This document shows positions 11,493 to 22,204 of a stretch of DNA of 64,000 bases, in pieces. How positions within the stretch are numbered: position 1 is the first letter of the stretch; each line of letters opens with the position of its first letter. Origin of the DNA: Acanthopleura granulata (taxonomy: Eukaryota; Mollusca; Polyplacophora; Chitonida; Chitonidae); assembly GCA_016165875.1 (NCBI GenBank), contig JABBOT010000009.1:9712017-9776016 (forward strand). Reading direction: 5' to 3'. The notes below the pieces were generated by a model, which saw nothing but the letters and a program-made list of their open reading frames with translations, was not told where the DNA came from and ran no database searches. The position numbers and the translations under genes are program-made.

Positions 11493-12077
11493 TACACATA
11501 TCATAACCATCATGTGTATATATAACTTGTTCCTACTGGACACAAGTATCTACACGCACAGGGTTAGCACCAGGTCTATGGTTCGGGTCACCAATATGTG
11601 TACCCGTCTAACCCGTCTAACCCGACCAGATAACCCGCGGGCCTATATATATAGGATATATACACCATCCTAAACGGACCATCTTTTCAAATGAATTTCT
11701 CATAACTTACTCTAAATCACCTACAATTTCCTCCAATGAACTGCGTCTTTAAAGGAAATTAGCTATCATTAACTATTATATTTTGTGCTGAAACTTACAT
11801 TTTCCCCAGTAGGATATCATCCTACCTTCCAAACAAACCATAAAATACCTTCCCAGAATCAACAGAACCCCCAGAATCAGGAAAAATTAGTAACTCAGCC
11901 AGGAGCGAAATTTGGGGTTATTTGGGTCACTCCTTCTCAGTTAGCTTGAACACAGCTGAAGAAGGGGGGGGGGATAGGTTTACTGTACATGGACCGCTTA
12001 TGGGGCATTGGTACGCGTCAGTCTAGCTTATGATCAGACCGGGGCCATTTCTCTGTTCCTTAAGAAAATCGTCCGAA
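11493..12077. other. Intergenic, no gene seen
   Basis: No coding signal is seen. The stretch contains a short doublet of ACCCGTCTAACCCG around 11603-11620, an AT-rich part and a G-run near 11965. Confidence 0.4.
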
Positions 12078-12680
12078 TTAATCATGGGAATGTTGGGACT
12101 TTAGTGGGGACGCTAATTTTACATTAAACTGGCTTCGCGTAACTGCTGCTGAGGCATCTACGCTTGAATTTTTATTTACGTTAGGTGCCACTTCCATTGA
12201 CGGTTGAAAGTGTTCCGTCGTTTGTTCTACGACATTCCCGATAATCAGCTCACATTCTGGGCCTCCCAAACACAAGACTTCTAGAGTACTCATGTAATAG
12301 GGTGTATCTGCGTAAACTTCAGCGACTGGGGCGAAGCGAACCGTTCTGTCGACCATAATAAGGGGTCTACTTTCACCGGTCAGTTGTCGCTCCGTAACTA
12401 AGCTACGTTTGACTATGACTCCGGTACAGCCCGTATCTCGCATAGTAGTAACGCGTTAACTACAAATGTAACGTGGCTGCGTGGATAAGCCATTGAGCAC
12501 CACATCAGAACACGTGTGTTGCTCAACCCTTTCATGGTCTGAGGATTTACTTTCAACAGTGACATGAATACTCAAATCTATCCCCTCAGCTAGTGGTACA
12601 TCAATAGTTTTCACTACTGCAGATACCTGGGCTAGTTTAGACTTTAGTCTACAGTCACTTGCCTTATGCTAGTGTTTTAC
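12078..12680 (-). mobile_element. Gypsy-like LTR retrotransposon fragment: zinc knuckle remnant and protease
   Basis: On the minus strand, the 121-aa frame at 12443-12078 shows a retropepsin-like core. The active-site motif is DTGC at residues 3-6, and a LIIGN motif lies about 60 residues later, the spacing expected of an LTR-element aspartic protease. Upstream in the same frame, after one in-frame stop near 12450, the sequence reads HKASDCRLK near 12640-12665. That looks like the end of a CCHC zinc knuckle, which normally precedes the protease in gag-pol. No reverse transcriptase, integrase or LTR is seen nearby, so this is a broken fragment. Asp is retained in DTG, but Cys replaces the usual Ser/Ala/Thr after it, a change I know from many mollusc Gypsy copies. 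Confidence 0.65.
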
Positions 12681-13344
12681 CCAAATGGTGAACACACTAT
12701 AGAGTTTAACTGTGATGACCCACACGGGTTTAAGCACGTAGTCACTGATGAATCACTCGTGGAGAATCGAGGGGGGGGGGGGGCGAGAGAGGGCAGGTGG
12801 CAGGGGCTTTCCCTCGGTAAACCCAGCAACCTTATTTCCAGTTTACATCGTGAAAAATCGACAAACTGCTTACCTTCTATAACATAATGGATAATTAGAT
12901 AATTTACCGGCATTCCGCTAAAAAAGTGAACAATGTACTGAGCCATCCACTGTTCCTCTGTTCAACATTTCATTCTTCAATTGAATTAATCTTCTTCGCT
13001 ATATAATTAGCATAACATGGGACTGTGCAGAGAATAAGGCTCTCTGATAGGTTGCAGATGTGTGCCGCCATATAAAGGCCCTTGTAAAAAACACACTTCC
13101 TAGAATTATATGTTTTGTGCCCTCTTCGAACCACTGACTGTGGTTGTCCACTGTATATCAGGCCCTATATTTTATTTGTTATGTTTTTGGTTGCTTAACG
13201 ACAACCAATTTTTTTTTCAAATAGGACGCCGGACAGTTTTACTGACGGTAAATTGGAGTGCCAGCGTAAACCATCGACCTTCAGCAATTTAGTGACGAAG
13301 TTCGGAAATTGCATATGACATACAGATATGCACAACCTTACTGA
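12681..13344. other. Intergenic with poly-G tract
   Basis: A run of about 12 G lies at 12771-12782. No gene or recognised repeat is seen in the rest. Confidence 0.4.
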
Positions 13345-13405
13345 TGCCCGATTTTCTCCTCCCACAATATGGACCGCCGTCCTACAAGTGAAATACGGCG
13401 CAATC
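13345..13405 (+). repeat. SINE family A fragment
   Basis: A short piece reads TTTTCTCCTCCCACAATATG and GCCGTCCTACAAGTGAAATA, matching the central core of family A in plus orientation. Both ends are lost. Confidence 0.65.
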
Positions 13406-13603
13406 GTTGTGGCAGCGTTATATATGGCAAATTCAGTGGCGGCATTATGTATGATAAAAAAGATAGCGATTTCTTAGGAAATATTCTAGCGGCAAGTAGC
13501 CCTATTATTTGCAGGTGGATTTCCACACACAAGAATTTAAGTCTTACTTTGAGAACTAATTGGTTTGCCGTCACTCATGTGCCGGCCTTATATGACAGGA
13601 CTC

Positions 13604-13662
13604 ATTTACTTGATTTATATTTTACGCCGTACTCAAGAATATTTCACTAATATGAGGGCGGA
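13604..13662 (-). repeat. SINE family A fragment, tail end
   Basis: The piece reads TTTACGCCGTACTCAAGAAT, then ATTTCACTAATATGAGGGCG, the reverse complement of the family A 3' region. It sits directly before a T-rich tract that precedes the candidate exon at 13682. Confidence 0.8.
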
Positions 13663-13681
13663 ATTTATTCTTTTTTTTTAG

Positions 13682-13930
13682 GACTATTTCAATGCAGTCG
13701 CGTCCTGGCCCAACTGCTGTAAATATCCAGTCCTTATTCGCGTCCACCTCAAGGCGTACGCATCAACATATCAAGTCAACGACATTTCCGAACATCGTCA
13801 ATCCATAGCCTATGTCTCCAAAGTGGGGTCGATCCAGGAATGGGTCCAAATTATGAACCAGAGAGGAAATGGCTTTCTATATACCCTACCTTGTCCTGTC
13901 GCACGCCTACTGCGGACGCCGTGGACGTAG
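13682..13930 (+). other. Possible orphan terminal exon, 82 codons and TAG (unrecognised)
   Basis: Directly after a strong acceptor-like site (a run of T followed by AG at 13680-13681) an open frame of 82 codons runs to TAG at 13928-13930 without an internal stop. It has no ATG of its own near the start. The translation is of balanced composition but I do not recognise it. Its last third shares TGTCCTGTCGCAC with the MITE at 27953-28236, so part may be repeat-derived. An 83-codon open stretch can occur by chance. The minus strand here is interrupted by two stops. This is a weak call. Confidence 0.2.
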
Positions 13931-14169
13931 TAAGAACTGTGCGAGAATTACACAAACGTACTCAAAACAAGTAAAACTGAACCAATAATCAACGTCTCGG
14001 GTCGGCTGTCGCAAAATTTCCAAACCTGCGTTCAAAAACTAAACCATGGGAAATCAGCTGGAGGATGTGGAAAATCTTCTAGTGCCTCTCAACTCCAGAA
14101 TCTCCATGCAAGCTGGTGAGGAGACTTCCACTCAGACCACAACAGTTCTGGACAGGAGAGGACCTGGCC

Positions 14170-14406
14170 TTGACATCACGATCGAAGCTGTCTTAGACTT
14201 AACTCAGACCGGTTCTTAACTTGTGGAATTATTCGTGAGCTGGAAACTTTAACGCTAATTTTTCATTTTCAATACGAAGGCCTGCGATATCTCGAAGTAT
14301 TAAAATAAAAATCTCAAATAAGGTAACTCACAATATTAGCACAACAAAAAGTTTCGAAGTAAAGGTCAAGTCTTAATCAAGTTTAAGAGTTTTGTGACTC
14401 TGGGGC
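14170..14406. mobile_element. MITE-like inverted-repeat element, family alpha, diverged copy
   Basis: The left end contains GAAGCTGTCTTAGACTTAA and the right end AAGTCTTAATCAAGTTTAAG, then GTGACTCTGGGG, forming a degenerate inverted repeat. Both ends match the better copy at 25976-26201. There is no coding capacity. Confidence 0.6.
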
Positions 14407-15867
14407 CAAAGCGGTCTTTTTGTTTGGTATTTTGGTTTCCTGAACTTTTGGTTAACCAGACGGCTATTCTAAGCGACTCTTAAGGGCTCCCAATTCAAAA
14501 TTTCACGGGTTTTTAAAAATTTTTAAACTATTTACTTTCATAGGCAGCTGAGAGTGATGCTAATATTCACGAAGTATAGCCATTTTCCTTTGAAAGTAAA
14601 TATCCCCATTTGAGATGTTATGTAGTTCTAATAAAAAATTTCCAAGAAACCCTCTGTTTCTACTAGGAATTGTTGGGATTGTGGCCAAGTTCCTTTGTTA
14701 ACCTGAGGATTTGCCATAGCTGTTTCCAATCCTTTGTTAATAATGGATTCAAGTATTATTGTCTACCTCACTTTCATGTCCATGTTTTCAGTCGTAAAAG
14801 TCAGAAGTATCAAACCAAAATTTTCTCAAATGGATTTTAAAGTTTTTAAAGCTCAGCTTTTGAAGCCGACCAAGTTTGTTTCCATGGTTACACTCTGGAG
14901 CTTTCAGAATTATATACATATCAAAACCATATGCCATAATGCTTTCTCACAAGCTATATTCACACAGACGATTTTGAAAATCGAATGGGTATCTTTTAGC
15001 TTAACAAATAGAGTCACAATTTTGGAGCGCAAAAGTTATCACTGATTGTCTAAAGGTAAAAGCACTCGGGGGTCCTAGGCGTTCCCTGCTCCCTGGAGAG
15101 AGAGAGACTGAGGTCGAGCCAGGGAAAAGCAACCCCACCATATTCCTGACAAACCCTACTGCTGCAGCCACATCAAGGATAGTTGGATTCGAGCAAACAA
15201 TCTCACTGACCAACAGTATATGGCAGCAGGAAAATTGCTGCTTTGGCTTCAGCCAATCAAGGGATGAGGTGAATCGACTGATAATAACAAACTTTCAGAA
15301 GTTCTATAGATTGTTTTCATTTTCAATACCATCAGCTAGGTGCCTTGAGAAGATACAGCTGAGATTCTTTGGTAAGAATTGACCACAATGTAACGAGAAA
15401 AGGTCAGATGTAGAATCCTAAACCACTCCGAGTCCAATGCGATAGGCAGGCATGCTGAAAAAAAAAGGATGGCACGCTCAAAGTGAGTTTGAAACAGTCC
15501 TATACGGGTTTTGTGAAATGCTGACTTGTTGTTTTGACCCAGTTATCAGTGGAAGAAACCCAGAGTACTCTGTGTAAAGCACCCAACCAAGTATTTAATA
15601 ATAAAACATCAGGCACTTTTGAGGACTTATAACAAGCTCAAAGAAACTTTTTTCAGCTGAAATATTTTGACTGTCTTGAAAGCACATGAACACAATCCAA
15701 GCATTTTCAATGATTTGGACCACCAGCGGAATCCCGTATGCTATCACCCAACAGAGTTATTGTTGATGGGTATATTTCCTTCTTGCATTTATTCCAGCGT
15801 TTAACTTACTGAAAATGGCTTAGTGACAGTCTAACACTGTATGACATATACACCTATACGACTTTCC
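14407..15867. other. Intergenic, no gene seen
   Basis: The stretch is AT-rich with frames up to about 100 codons that lack motifs. A diverged family C repeat (AGTGGAAGAAACCCAGAGTA) lies near 15548-15590. Confidence 0.4.
15548..15592 (+). repeat. Interspersed repeat family C fragment
   Basis: The fragment reads CAGTGGAAGAAACCCAGAGT followed by ACTCTGTGTAAAGCACCC. It resembles the block GTGGAGGAAACC...GTAAAC...GACCTTTGGC seen at 19.3, 20.6, 26.8 and 54.2 kb. Confidence 0.45.
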
Positions 15868-16024
15868 ATTTATTCATTTATTTATTTGAATGGTGTTTAT
15901 TTCTCTTACACAATGGCTGTGGAAGGAAACCGAGCAGATCCCTGGGGAAACCCATGACAATATGACGGTTGTTGGCAGACCTTCCCATGTACAACAGGAG
16001 AGAAAACCAGCATGAGCTGAGGTC
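15868..16024 (-). repeat. SINE family A, diverged
   Basis: The tail TTTATTCATTTATTTATTTG is followed by GGTGTTTATT and a core ending in AGAGAAAACCAGCATGAGCT. The copy lacks the tRNA-like head. Confidence 0.8.
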
Positions 16025-17107
16025 ATGAGGCTGACAGGAAGGTCAAGGACAAACAATGTGAAGTACTGTCGAGGTAAACTAACACTGTCCAGGCAAAACA
16101 CATCCGTACCTGCCAAGCATAAAACCAAGGTATGAAGAGCTGCAAAGCTTTCAAAAAGCCATGTCCTTGTTGAGCTAAACCCTAGACTTTTAAAGCTATT
16201 ACTTTCTTAGAATCTGTCATGCAATTTGCCAGTTGCAAAACTGTTGAAAGTTCCAAATACACAAATAAAAGCCACCTCACAATCTGGAGCAGGGTTGTCA
16301 GGCTCATGATGGACTGCCTGAATACGCCAAGCCTCGTCTTCAAAAGACATATAAACAAACTGGGTTGGCTTATCTCTCAACCTTAGACCAAGGATGCTCT
16401 CGCTGATGTCAAGTTATTTACATCATAGCATTCTCTTTTCCATAAAACACTTGCTTTTCTATAAACATATGTCCAGGAAAAAGAGGACGATCAGGAGTAA
16501 AGAAAGCCAAAAACAGCAAAATGCCAGGGCCAATGTGCTCACTCTAATGTTTAGAGATTGACAATGCTTGTTTGCTTATGTGCCTTTCAAAAATAAGGCT
16601 AAATAGTTGTGCATTTGCATTGCACCCCTGCTCGACATGTGAAGTCTCTAATTACACATAGCTTTTTATTGGAGGCTGGAAAATGTGTGAATGTGTGAAT
16701 GCATGTCATACCATGGAGAGATAATCATAGTTTAATGACCCCACGAGTTACTCATGTCCACTCCAGGTCTGTTCTACTACAGGCCTGTCCACTGGATGCC
16801 ACACAGTATGATTTGCTGAGCCTGTACTACCTTATTGTTTGCTTGAATGACCTGTTCATGGTACCAGATATAACTTCATCTACGGAAGAAGGGAATATTG
16901 TCAGTGGGAGATAACTGTTAAATTAAGAACCTGTGGGGTTTGTGTTTCCCATCAACTTAAATAAATCCCATGTTTTCACTCACATAAATCGGGCATCAGT
17001 AAGGTTGTGCATATCTGTATGCAGACATTTACAATTAGAATGTTAGCTTATGTGTGTATATCATAGCGAGCGAGTCATACGGTATGTAGGAATTACCTTC
17101 TGGGAGT
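16025..17107. other. Intergenic, no gene seen
   Basis: No coding signal is seen. Frames are short and lack motifs. Confidence 0.4.
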
Positions 17108-17432
17108 TGTCCATCTGATATCAAATACCTGAAAATACAACAATTATCTGATATCTGTTATCAAATGCCTGAAAACACAACAATTACCTGGTAACTTATA
17201 GCAAAGACCTGAAAATACAGCCATGATCAGATACATGTATCTAATATCAAATGCTTGAAAATACAATATTCATTTAACTGCTATCAAATACCTGAAGTAA
17301 CAAAAATTATCTGATAACATATACATGTACCAATGACCTGAAAATGCAACCATGATTTGACATGAAATACTTGAAAATGCAAAAATGAACAGAAATTTGA
17401 TACCAAATACCAGAAAATATAGCAATGATCAG
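17108..17432. repeat. Minisatellite, unit about 45-50 bp, about seven diverged copies
   Basis: The unit TATCAAATACCTGAAAATAC followed by AACAATTATCTGATA recurs about seven times with strong divergence and length changes. The orientation is direct. Confidence 0.75.
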
Positions 17433-17504
17433 ATGTGGAGGTGAAGGGGCTTTATCCAAACTACAGCATAACTGTTTCTGTGAAGTTGTTCAAAGGCAGA
17501 CATA

Positions 17505-17769
17505 TATTTATTTATTTGATTGGTGTTTTACGCCGTACTCAAGAATATTTCACTTGTATGATGACGGCCAGCATCATGGAAGGAGGAACCTGACACAGCC
17601 CTGGGGGAAACTGGTGACCATCCTCTGCTTGCTGGCGGACCTTCCCACTACAACAGGAGAGGTATCCAACGTGAACTGGACTTGAACTCACAGCAGTCGG
17701 ATTGGTGAGAGGCGCCTGGGTCATTATGCTCCACTACCGCGCTAACCTCCCTTGGCCACGGAGGCCCCC
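17505..17769 (-). repeat. SINE family A, full-length copy
   Basis: This is one of the best copies and shows the whole element. Read on the minus strand it starts with GGGGGCCTCCGTGGCCAAGG, an A-box-like stretch. It then carries GTGAGTTCAAGTCC as the B-box, the core, and a tail GTACGGCGTAAAACACCAAT, then CAAATAAATAAA. The two-box layout of an RNA polymerase III promoter shows that the family is tRNA-derived. Length is about 265 bp. Confidence 0.9.
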
Positions 17770-18510
17770 AACAGACAGACAAATTCAGGATATAACACAA
17801 AATTTTCAGAGAGATAATGAACAATATAATTAAATCTGCAGACTTATTTTTGAACAGCTTAAGCAGGGAAGAGAATCTTTTTCATCCAAATAAGCTGAAA
17901 TTTTGTCTTCTAGCCTATCCTCAGTAGTAAAACAATTAGTTTGGCCATTTTGGTCAAAGGCTAGTTAATTTACAAATCTTGATTTCTCTTGCTCAGGTGA
18001 AAACCCTCATCTCTGCTTCAGGTATGCTCAGGATAATTATTACCTACTTCTAAGCAGCTTACCAAATCTGAGAACTACATGTCAGCTTCTATCCAGAGAT
18101 TCCCTGCTCAAACTTGTTATTTAACCAAGACCTTCATGTCCTACTGACTGATAGGCAATTACCTTTACCACTCAACCACAACCTAATAAGGCCATCCTTA
18201 TAAATATGTTTGTAGGATACAACACGACCCACCCTTCCAAAGAGAGCCTACTCAAAATTTTTTATTGGTATTTAGGTATGTTTTTTTTTCTTCAGTTTTT
18301 CGCTCAATGTTAATTTCTTCAATATCAAAATATCACTATCTTTTTCCAGAGCCATATAAAAAAAAAAACAAAAAATTCCTGCCGACCTTATTTTTTCTCA
18401 TAGAGTTGAGTTATGCCCAAAAAACAGTTTTTTATGGATGGCCTCGATTGCCTGATTCCTGAGTCAGCAAGGCTCCAACCAACTTAGTATGAGCAAAACC
18501 AGAGAAATTT

Positions 18511-18732
18511 ATTATTTTATTTATTTTCATTGGTATTTTATTCCGTACTAAAGGATATTTCACTTATAAGACAGAATCCACCATTTTGGTGGGAGGAACC
18601 TGATGACCATCAACAGGTTGCTGGTAGGCCTTCCCAGGTATGGTTGGAGAGAAATCCTGCATGAGCTGGATTTGAACTCCCAGCAAACTCACAGTTAGCG
18701 CACACTAACACTCTCGACCATGGAAGCCCTGA
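18511..18732 (-). repeat. SINE family A, near full length, diverged
   Basis: Tail (TTTATTTTCATTGGTATTTT), core with GGTGGGAGGAACCTGATGA, and the B-box region GATTTGAACTCCCAGC are all visible. Family B follows immediately to the right, so the two SINEs lie end to end. Confidence 0.8.
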
Positions 18733-18734
18733 GA

Positions 18735-19105
18735 AATGTATTTATGTATGTATGCTTGGGGTTTAACGGCGTACTTAACAATATTTCAGTCATCTGACAA
18801 TGAAGAGTCCTTAGAATGTATATATGCTGTATCTTCTTTTGGCAGGGTGAGTTCATGCTGTCAAAACGCTGCCGCCACTCGAGCATCATGCCGAAGACAC
18901 CAGACATGACACCCCACCCAGTCACATTACACTGACACCGGGCCCACCAGTCCTGTTTCTTTGCTCTTACCTCTCAATGCTGAGCGCCAATCAAGGCAGC
19001 AGGAAGTACCATTTTAAAAATCTTTGTTATGACACGATCCGGCCTTGAACCGGGAGGTCCCGACCTCAAGGGAAATGCTGTAACCCCTAGACTCCCATGG
19101 CAGAC
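18735..19105 (-). repeat. SINE family B, near full length
   Basis: It matches 8755-9119 over almost the full length. The right end, read on the minus strand, shows a B-box-like GGTTCAAGGCCGG after a tRNA-like start, so this family is also tRNA-derived. The left end has ATGTATGTATGCTTGGGGTT as its tail. Confidence 0.8.
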
Positions 19106-19261
19106 CTTCATTTGAAAGAAGCCAGGTTTACGAGTGGACGAAATGAGTGTAAGTAGTATACCAGTGACCTAGGCTGGGTACTGGACAAACTGCTAAGTTA
19201 CATAAACACCGTCCTCGCACTGCTTTCGCCATGTACACTTGAATTCTCTGTTTATTTATCT

Positions 19262-19380
19262 GCTCGGTTTTGACATTTTGTCCAAAAGTTTCACTTATTA
19301 GCTGTTCAGGTTTATGGATGGAGAAAACCAGAGCACCCTGAGTGAAGCACAGACCGTCACTGAGTAACTGACAAGCAAAG
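19262..19380 (+). repeat. Interspersed repeat family C fragment
   Basis: The fragment shows GATGGAGAAAACCAGAGCAC, GTGAAGCACAGACCG and GAGTAACTGACAAGC. It matches the family C blocks loosely and lies just before a full-length family A SINE. Confidence 0.45.
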
Positions 19381-19402
19381 TAAATGACTTAAAGGTGCAG
19401 CT

Positions 19403-19655
19403 GGGGGCCTCCGTGGCTGAGGGACTCAGCGTACTAGTACAGCTTAATGACCCCCGTTACTGTGACGCCACTCACCACTGCGATATGGTGTTAAGTTGAA
19501 GTCCAGTTCACGTTGGCTTCCTGTCTGGTCGTACATGTTAAGGTCCACCGACAACCTGTGAACAGTCGTGGGTTTTCTCCAGATTGCGCTCTCGTCCCTT
19601 ATAAGTGAAATATTCTTGAGTACAGTGTAAAGCAGAAGTCCAATAAATAAATGAA
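19403..19655 (+). repeat. SINE family A, near full length, plus orientation
   Basis: It starts GGGGGCCTCCGTGGCTGAGG (A-box region), has GAAGTCCAGTTCACG near the B-box, and ends in AATAAATAAATGAAA after TCTTGAGTACAGTG. The start and end agree with the copy at 17.5 kb. Confidence 0.85.
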
Positions 19656-22204
19656 AGTTGTTGCCAAAATAGCAAGAGCTGGATTTGAACATAGACCTCA
19701 TTAGTCAAGCACCTGACAGCTGTACAAGTTGCGAGCCTTATATCGCTGTTTCAGCTTCACAATATTAACCATTCCCTTTTGCTTCACTGCAGAACTTCAC
19801 TAATTGAAATGAGCTACATGTATGTGAACTGAACTAATAATGCCAGTCAACCTTGAAGAGATAATAGGATATGAACTGTGGTGTAGCAAGAATGTCTCTG
19901 TTCAAGCAGGTACAGAGGCTCCTGTGACTGGCCCACACGGCAACCAACCATCCCTTGGTTTACGCAATAACAATACCTGAGCCAGTGAATCTGATGTGTG
20001 AAAATGATGATTCAAACACATTCAGATCTTAACTCACCCTATTCACAGGAAAGGGAAACAGAAAATGGAGGACAAATAAGAGAGACGTCCAAGTTATTGA
20101 TACAACATAATGATTCATTTGTGTATACACAGAATAATGAAACTAGAGTAAACTACATTTAAAAATGCTAAAATCCACACAATTACATGTACAAATTGCA
20201 TATTTCTATCAACAGTGGATCATTTTTTTTCTTGTTAATGAACTAATCTTTTTTACAATAATCATCCATTTATGATAAAACAATTGGCCAGCATGGCTAA
20301 ACTGTCCAGTAAACATCAAGAATAGCTTATAAGATAAACATCTTATCTTGAGATACAAAATAAATGGAGTGTCTGCAACACCCACTTTTTTTTTTTTGGT
20401 GGTGGTAAAAATGTTGAATTGATGAGAATGAAAATGAACAATCACAAATTAATACATAAAATAAAGGGACTCTTAAAATGCAAAAAAAATTTCAACCAAT
20501 GCTAAACATTTGCATACTTCTTTGTCTGATTATTGCTAATTGTCACATTTAAATATTTTTGCCCTATGCAAATACGGTCAGTTGTACAGTGGAGGAAACC
20601 AAGGGGTGCTCATACTAGACCTTTGGCAAAGTTACTGACAAACTCTTCCTGGTTTGACAAACACATTTCATGCCATTTTCACCACATTTATGGTTAAAGA
20701 CAGACGTCTTCTATGAATGAGAGATTGTGTGCAAACTGTTCCATGAGACCCTATTGTAGTCATGGCCCAACACAAAATGAGAGCATTGGAATCAATCTTA
20801 TAATTCCTTGCCCATGGCTGGGGCTGAACACACACCTTAGTGGTTTGGAATCATGCAGCTGAGCACAGTTCCCTACACTGTATTATATATATTTATATCA
20901 TATCATACAGTGTTACCCTAATTCTTCTCATTTTTGGGACAGGTATCAGCAGTGGAGAAAGCAAAAATTATCTTTCTCTCCCAGTTTTCCTGCAAAACAA
21001 AGTAACGTTATAGATACGTTGTTCATTTAGATGGAATAACCATGTGAGAAAAAGAAATTGTGTATTCCTGTTACAGTTAAATGTATATTGGCTAAAAGGG
21101 CAGACCACATGTTCCCAAATTTAGAAGGATTAGAGTATATTTTCATGTATTCATCTGATACAGAGTTAAACTAAAGCATGACAAATGTATTCATTTATGC
21201 ATACTTTTAAAACCGAATAAACACTGAGTAATAAAATGGTACTATTGGTTGTTGTTTCAGCCTGAGTAACAGTACAAAAATCTACCACTACACCTGACCG
21301 TCTGACAAGTATAAACATGTAGTTTATCATGTCCCTTGGATGACCTAAAATTACATTCATGGCTAAGCTGATCAGTTTCCTCATTCTGAGAGTTTTATTG
21401 GTTTTAGAAAGTTTGCTTGGATTAAGGAAGGTAATATGATATCCTTCTGGAAAAATTTCAGTTTCAGCACTCAATGCAATATTTTATGACAATCGCCTGC
21501 CTCTAATAACAATCTTTTACACATACTGAGCAATGTGCTTGTCTTTTAGGAAATGTTATTCCATACTAATATCTCTGTGTTAAGAACAACCTGATATCAG
21601 TACCATAAATGAACTACCTTTCATTATAATTCACAGTCAAAAGAACACCAACAGACAAAATAACACGTTGACCATAAATTGACCCGTATATGACATTTTC
21701 AAATTTCAACATTTCTCTTTGTTCTGATTAATTTTGCTATTTTAAATATTTTTCTAACCGACCAGTCTGAACAACAGATGCTCGAGCATTACATGCGTAC
21801 ATCCCTATTATTGCACACTCACATAAACACATATTATTACTATGACTGATAATGACAGAACTTAATGCAAAGACAACATGAATGAATGAATCCCTATACA
21901 ATAATAGTGACTGGCCTTTGTGCGATCAAATTGATATGGTGTAGACTTCTATGTACTTATTTGCAAAATGCAAGTTTTAAGATGCTATACCACAACAAGT
22001 GAGGGATGCCTCTTTACAAAAAGTGATATTATTGCTATACAGCACAGTAGAGCCAGTCTGCCAATCTTAACATGGGGTGGTACATAACATATAGAATACT
22101 AATTACACAAGACAAGATTGATCTTCTGAATTCTTGGGTGGGTTTGGGAGATAAATATTGCAAAACTATTCAAATTTTTCTGAGAAAACCAGAAGTCATG
22201 CATA
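19656..22204. other. Intergenic / 3' flank of the PRR11-like gene
   Basis: No coding region is seen. The right end should hold the 3' UTR of the minus-strand PRR11-like gene, whose stop is at 22205-22207. A minus-strand AATAAA lies at 21394-21399, but I cannot tell if it is used. One family C repeat lies near 20588. Confidence 0.4.
20588..20656 (+). repeat. Interspersed repeat family C copy
   Basis: It reads GTGGAGGAAACCAAGGGGTG, then GACCTTTGGCAAAGTTACTG and ACAAACTC. This is among the clearest copies of this short family. Confidence 0.55.

Noticed and set aside
14045..14220. 58-codon frame starting MGNQLEDVENLL
   Set aside because: It has a stop just upstream, ends inside a MITE arm and has no recognised similarity, so it is not called as a gene.
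17505..17769. Possible tRNA gene, because A-box and B-box sequences are present
   Set aside because: The element continues into a long core and an (AATA)n tail and recurs many times in the window, so it is a SINE and not a functional tRNA gene.
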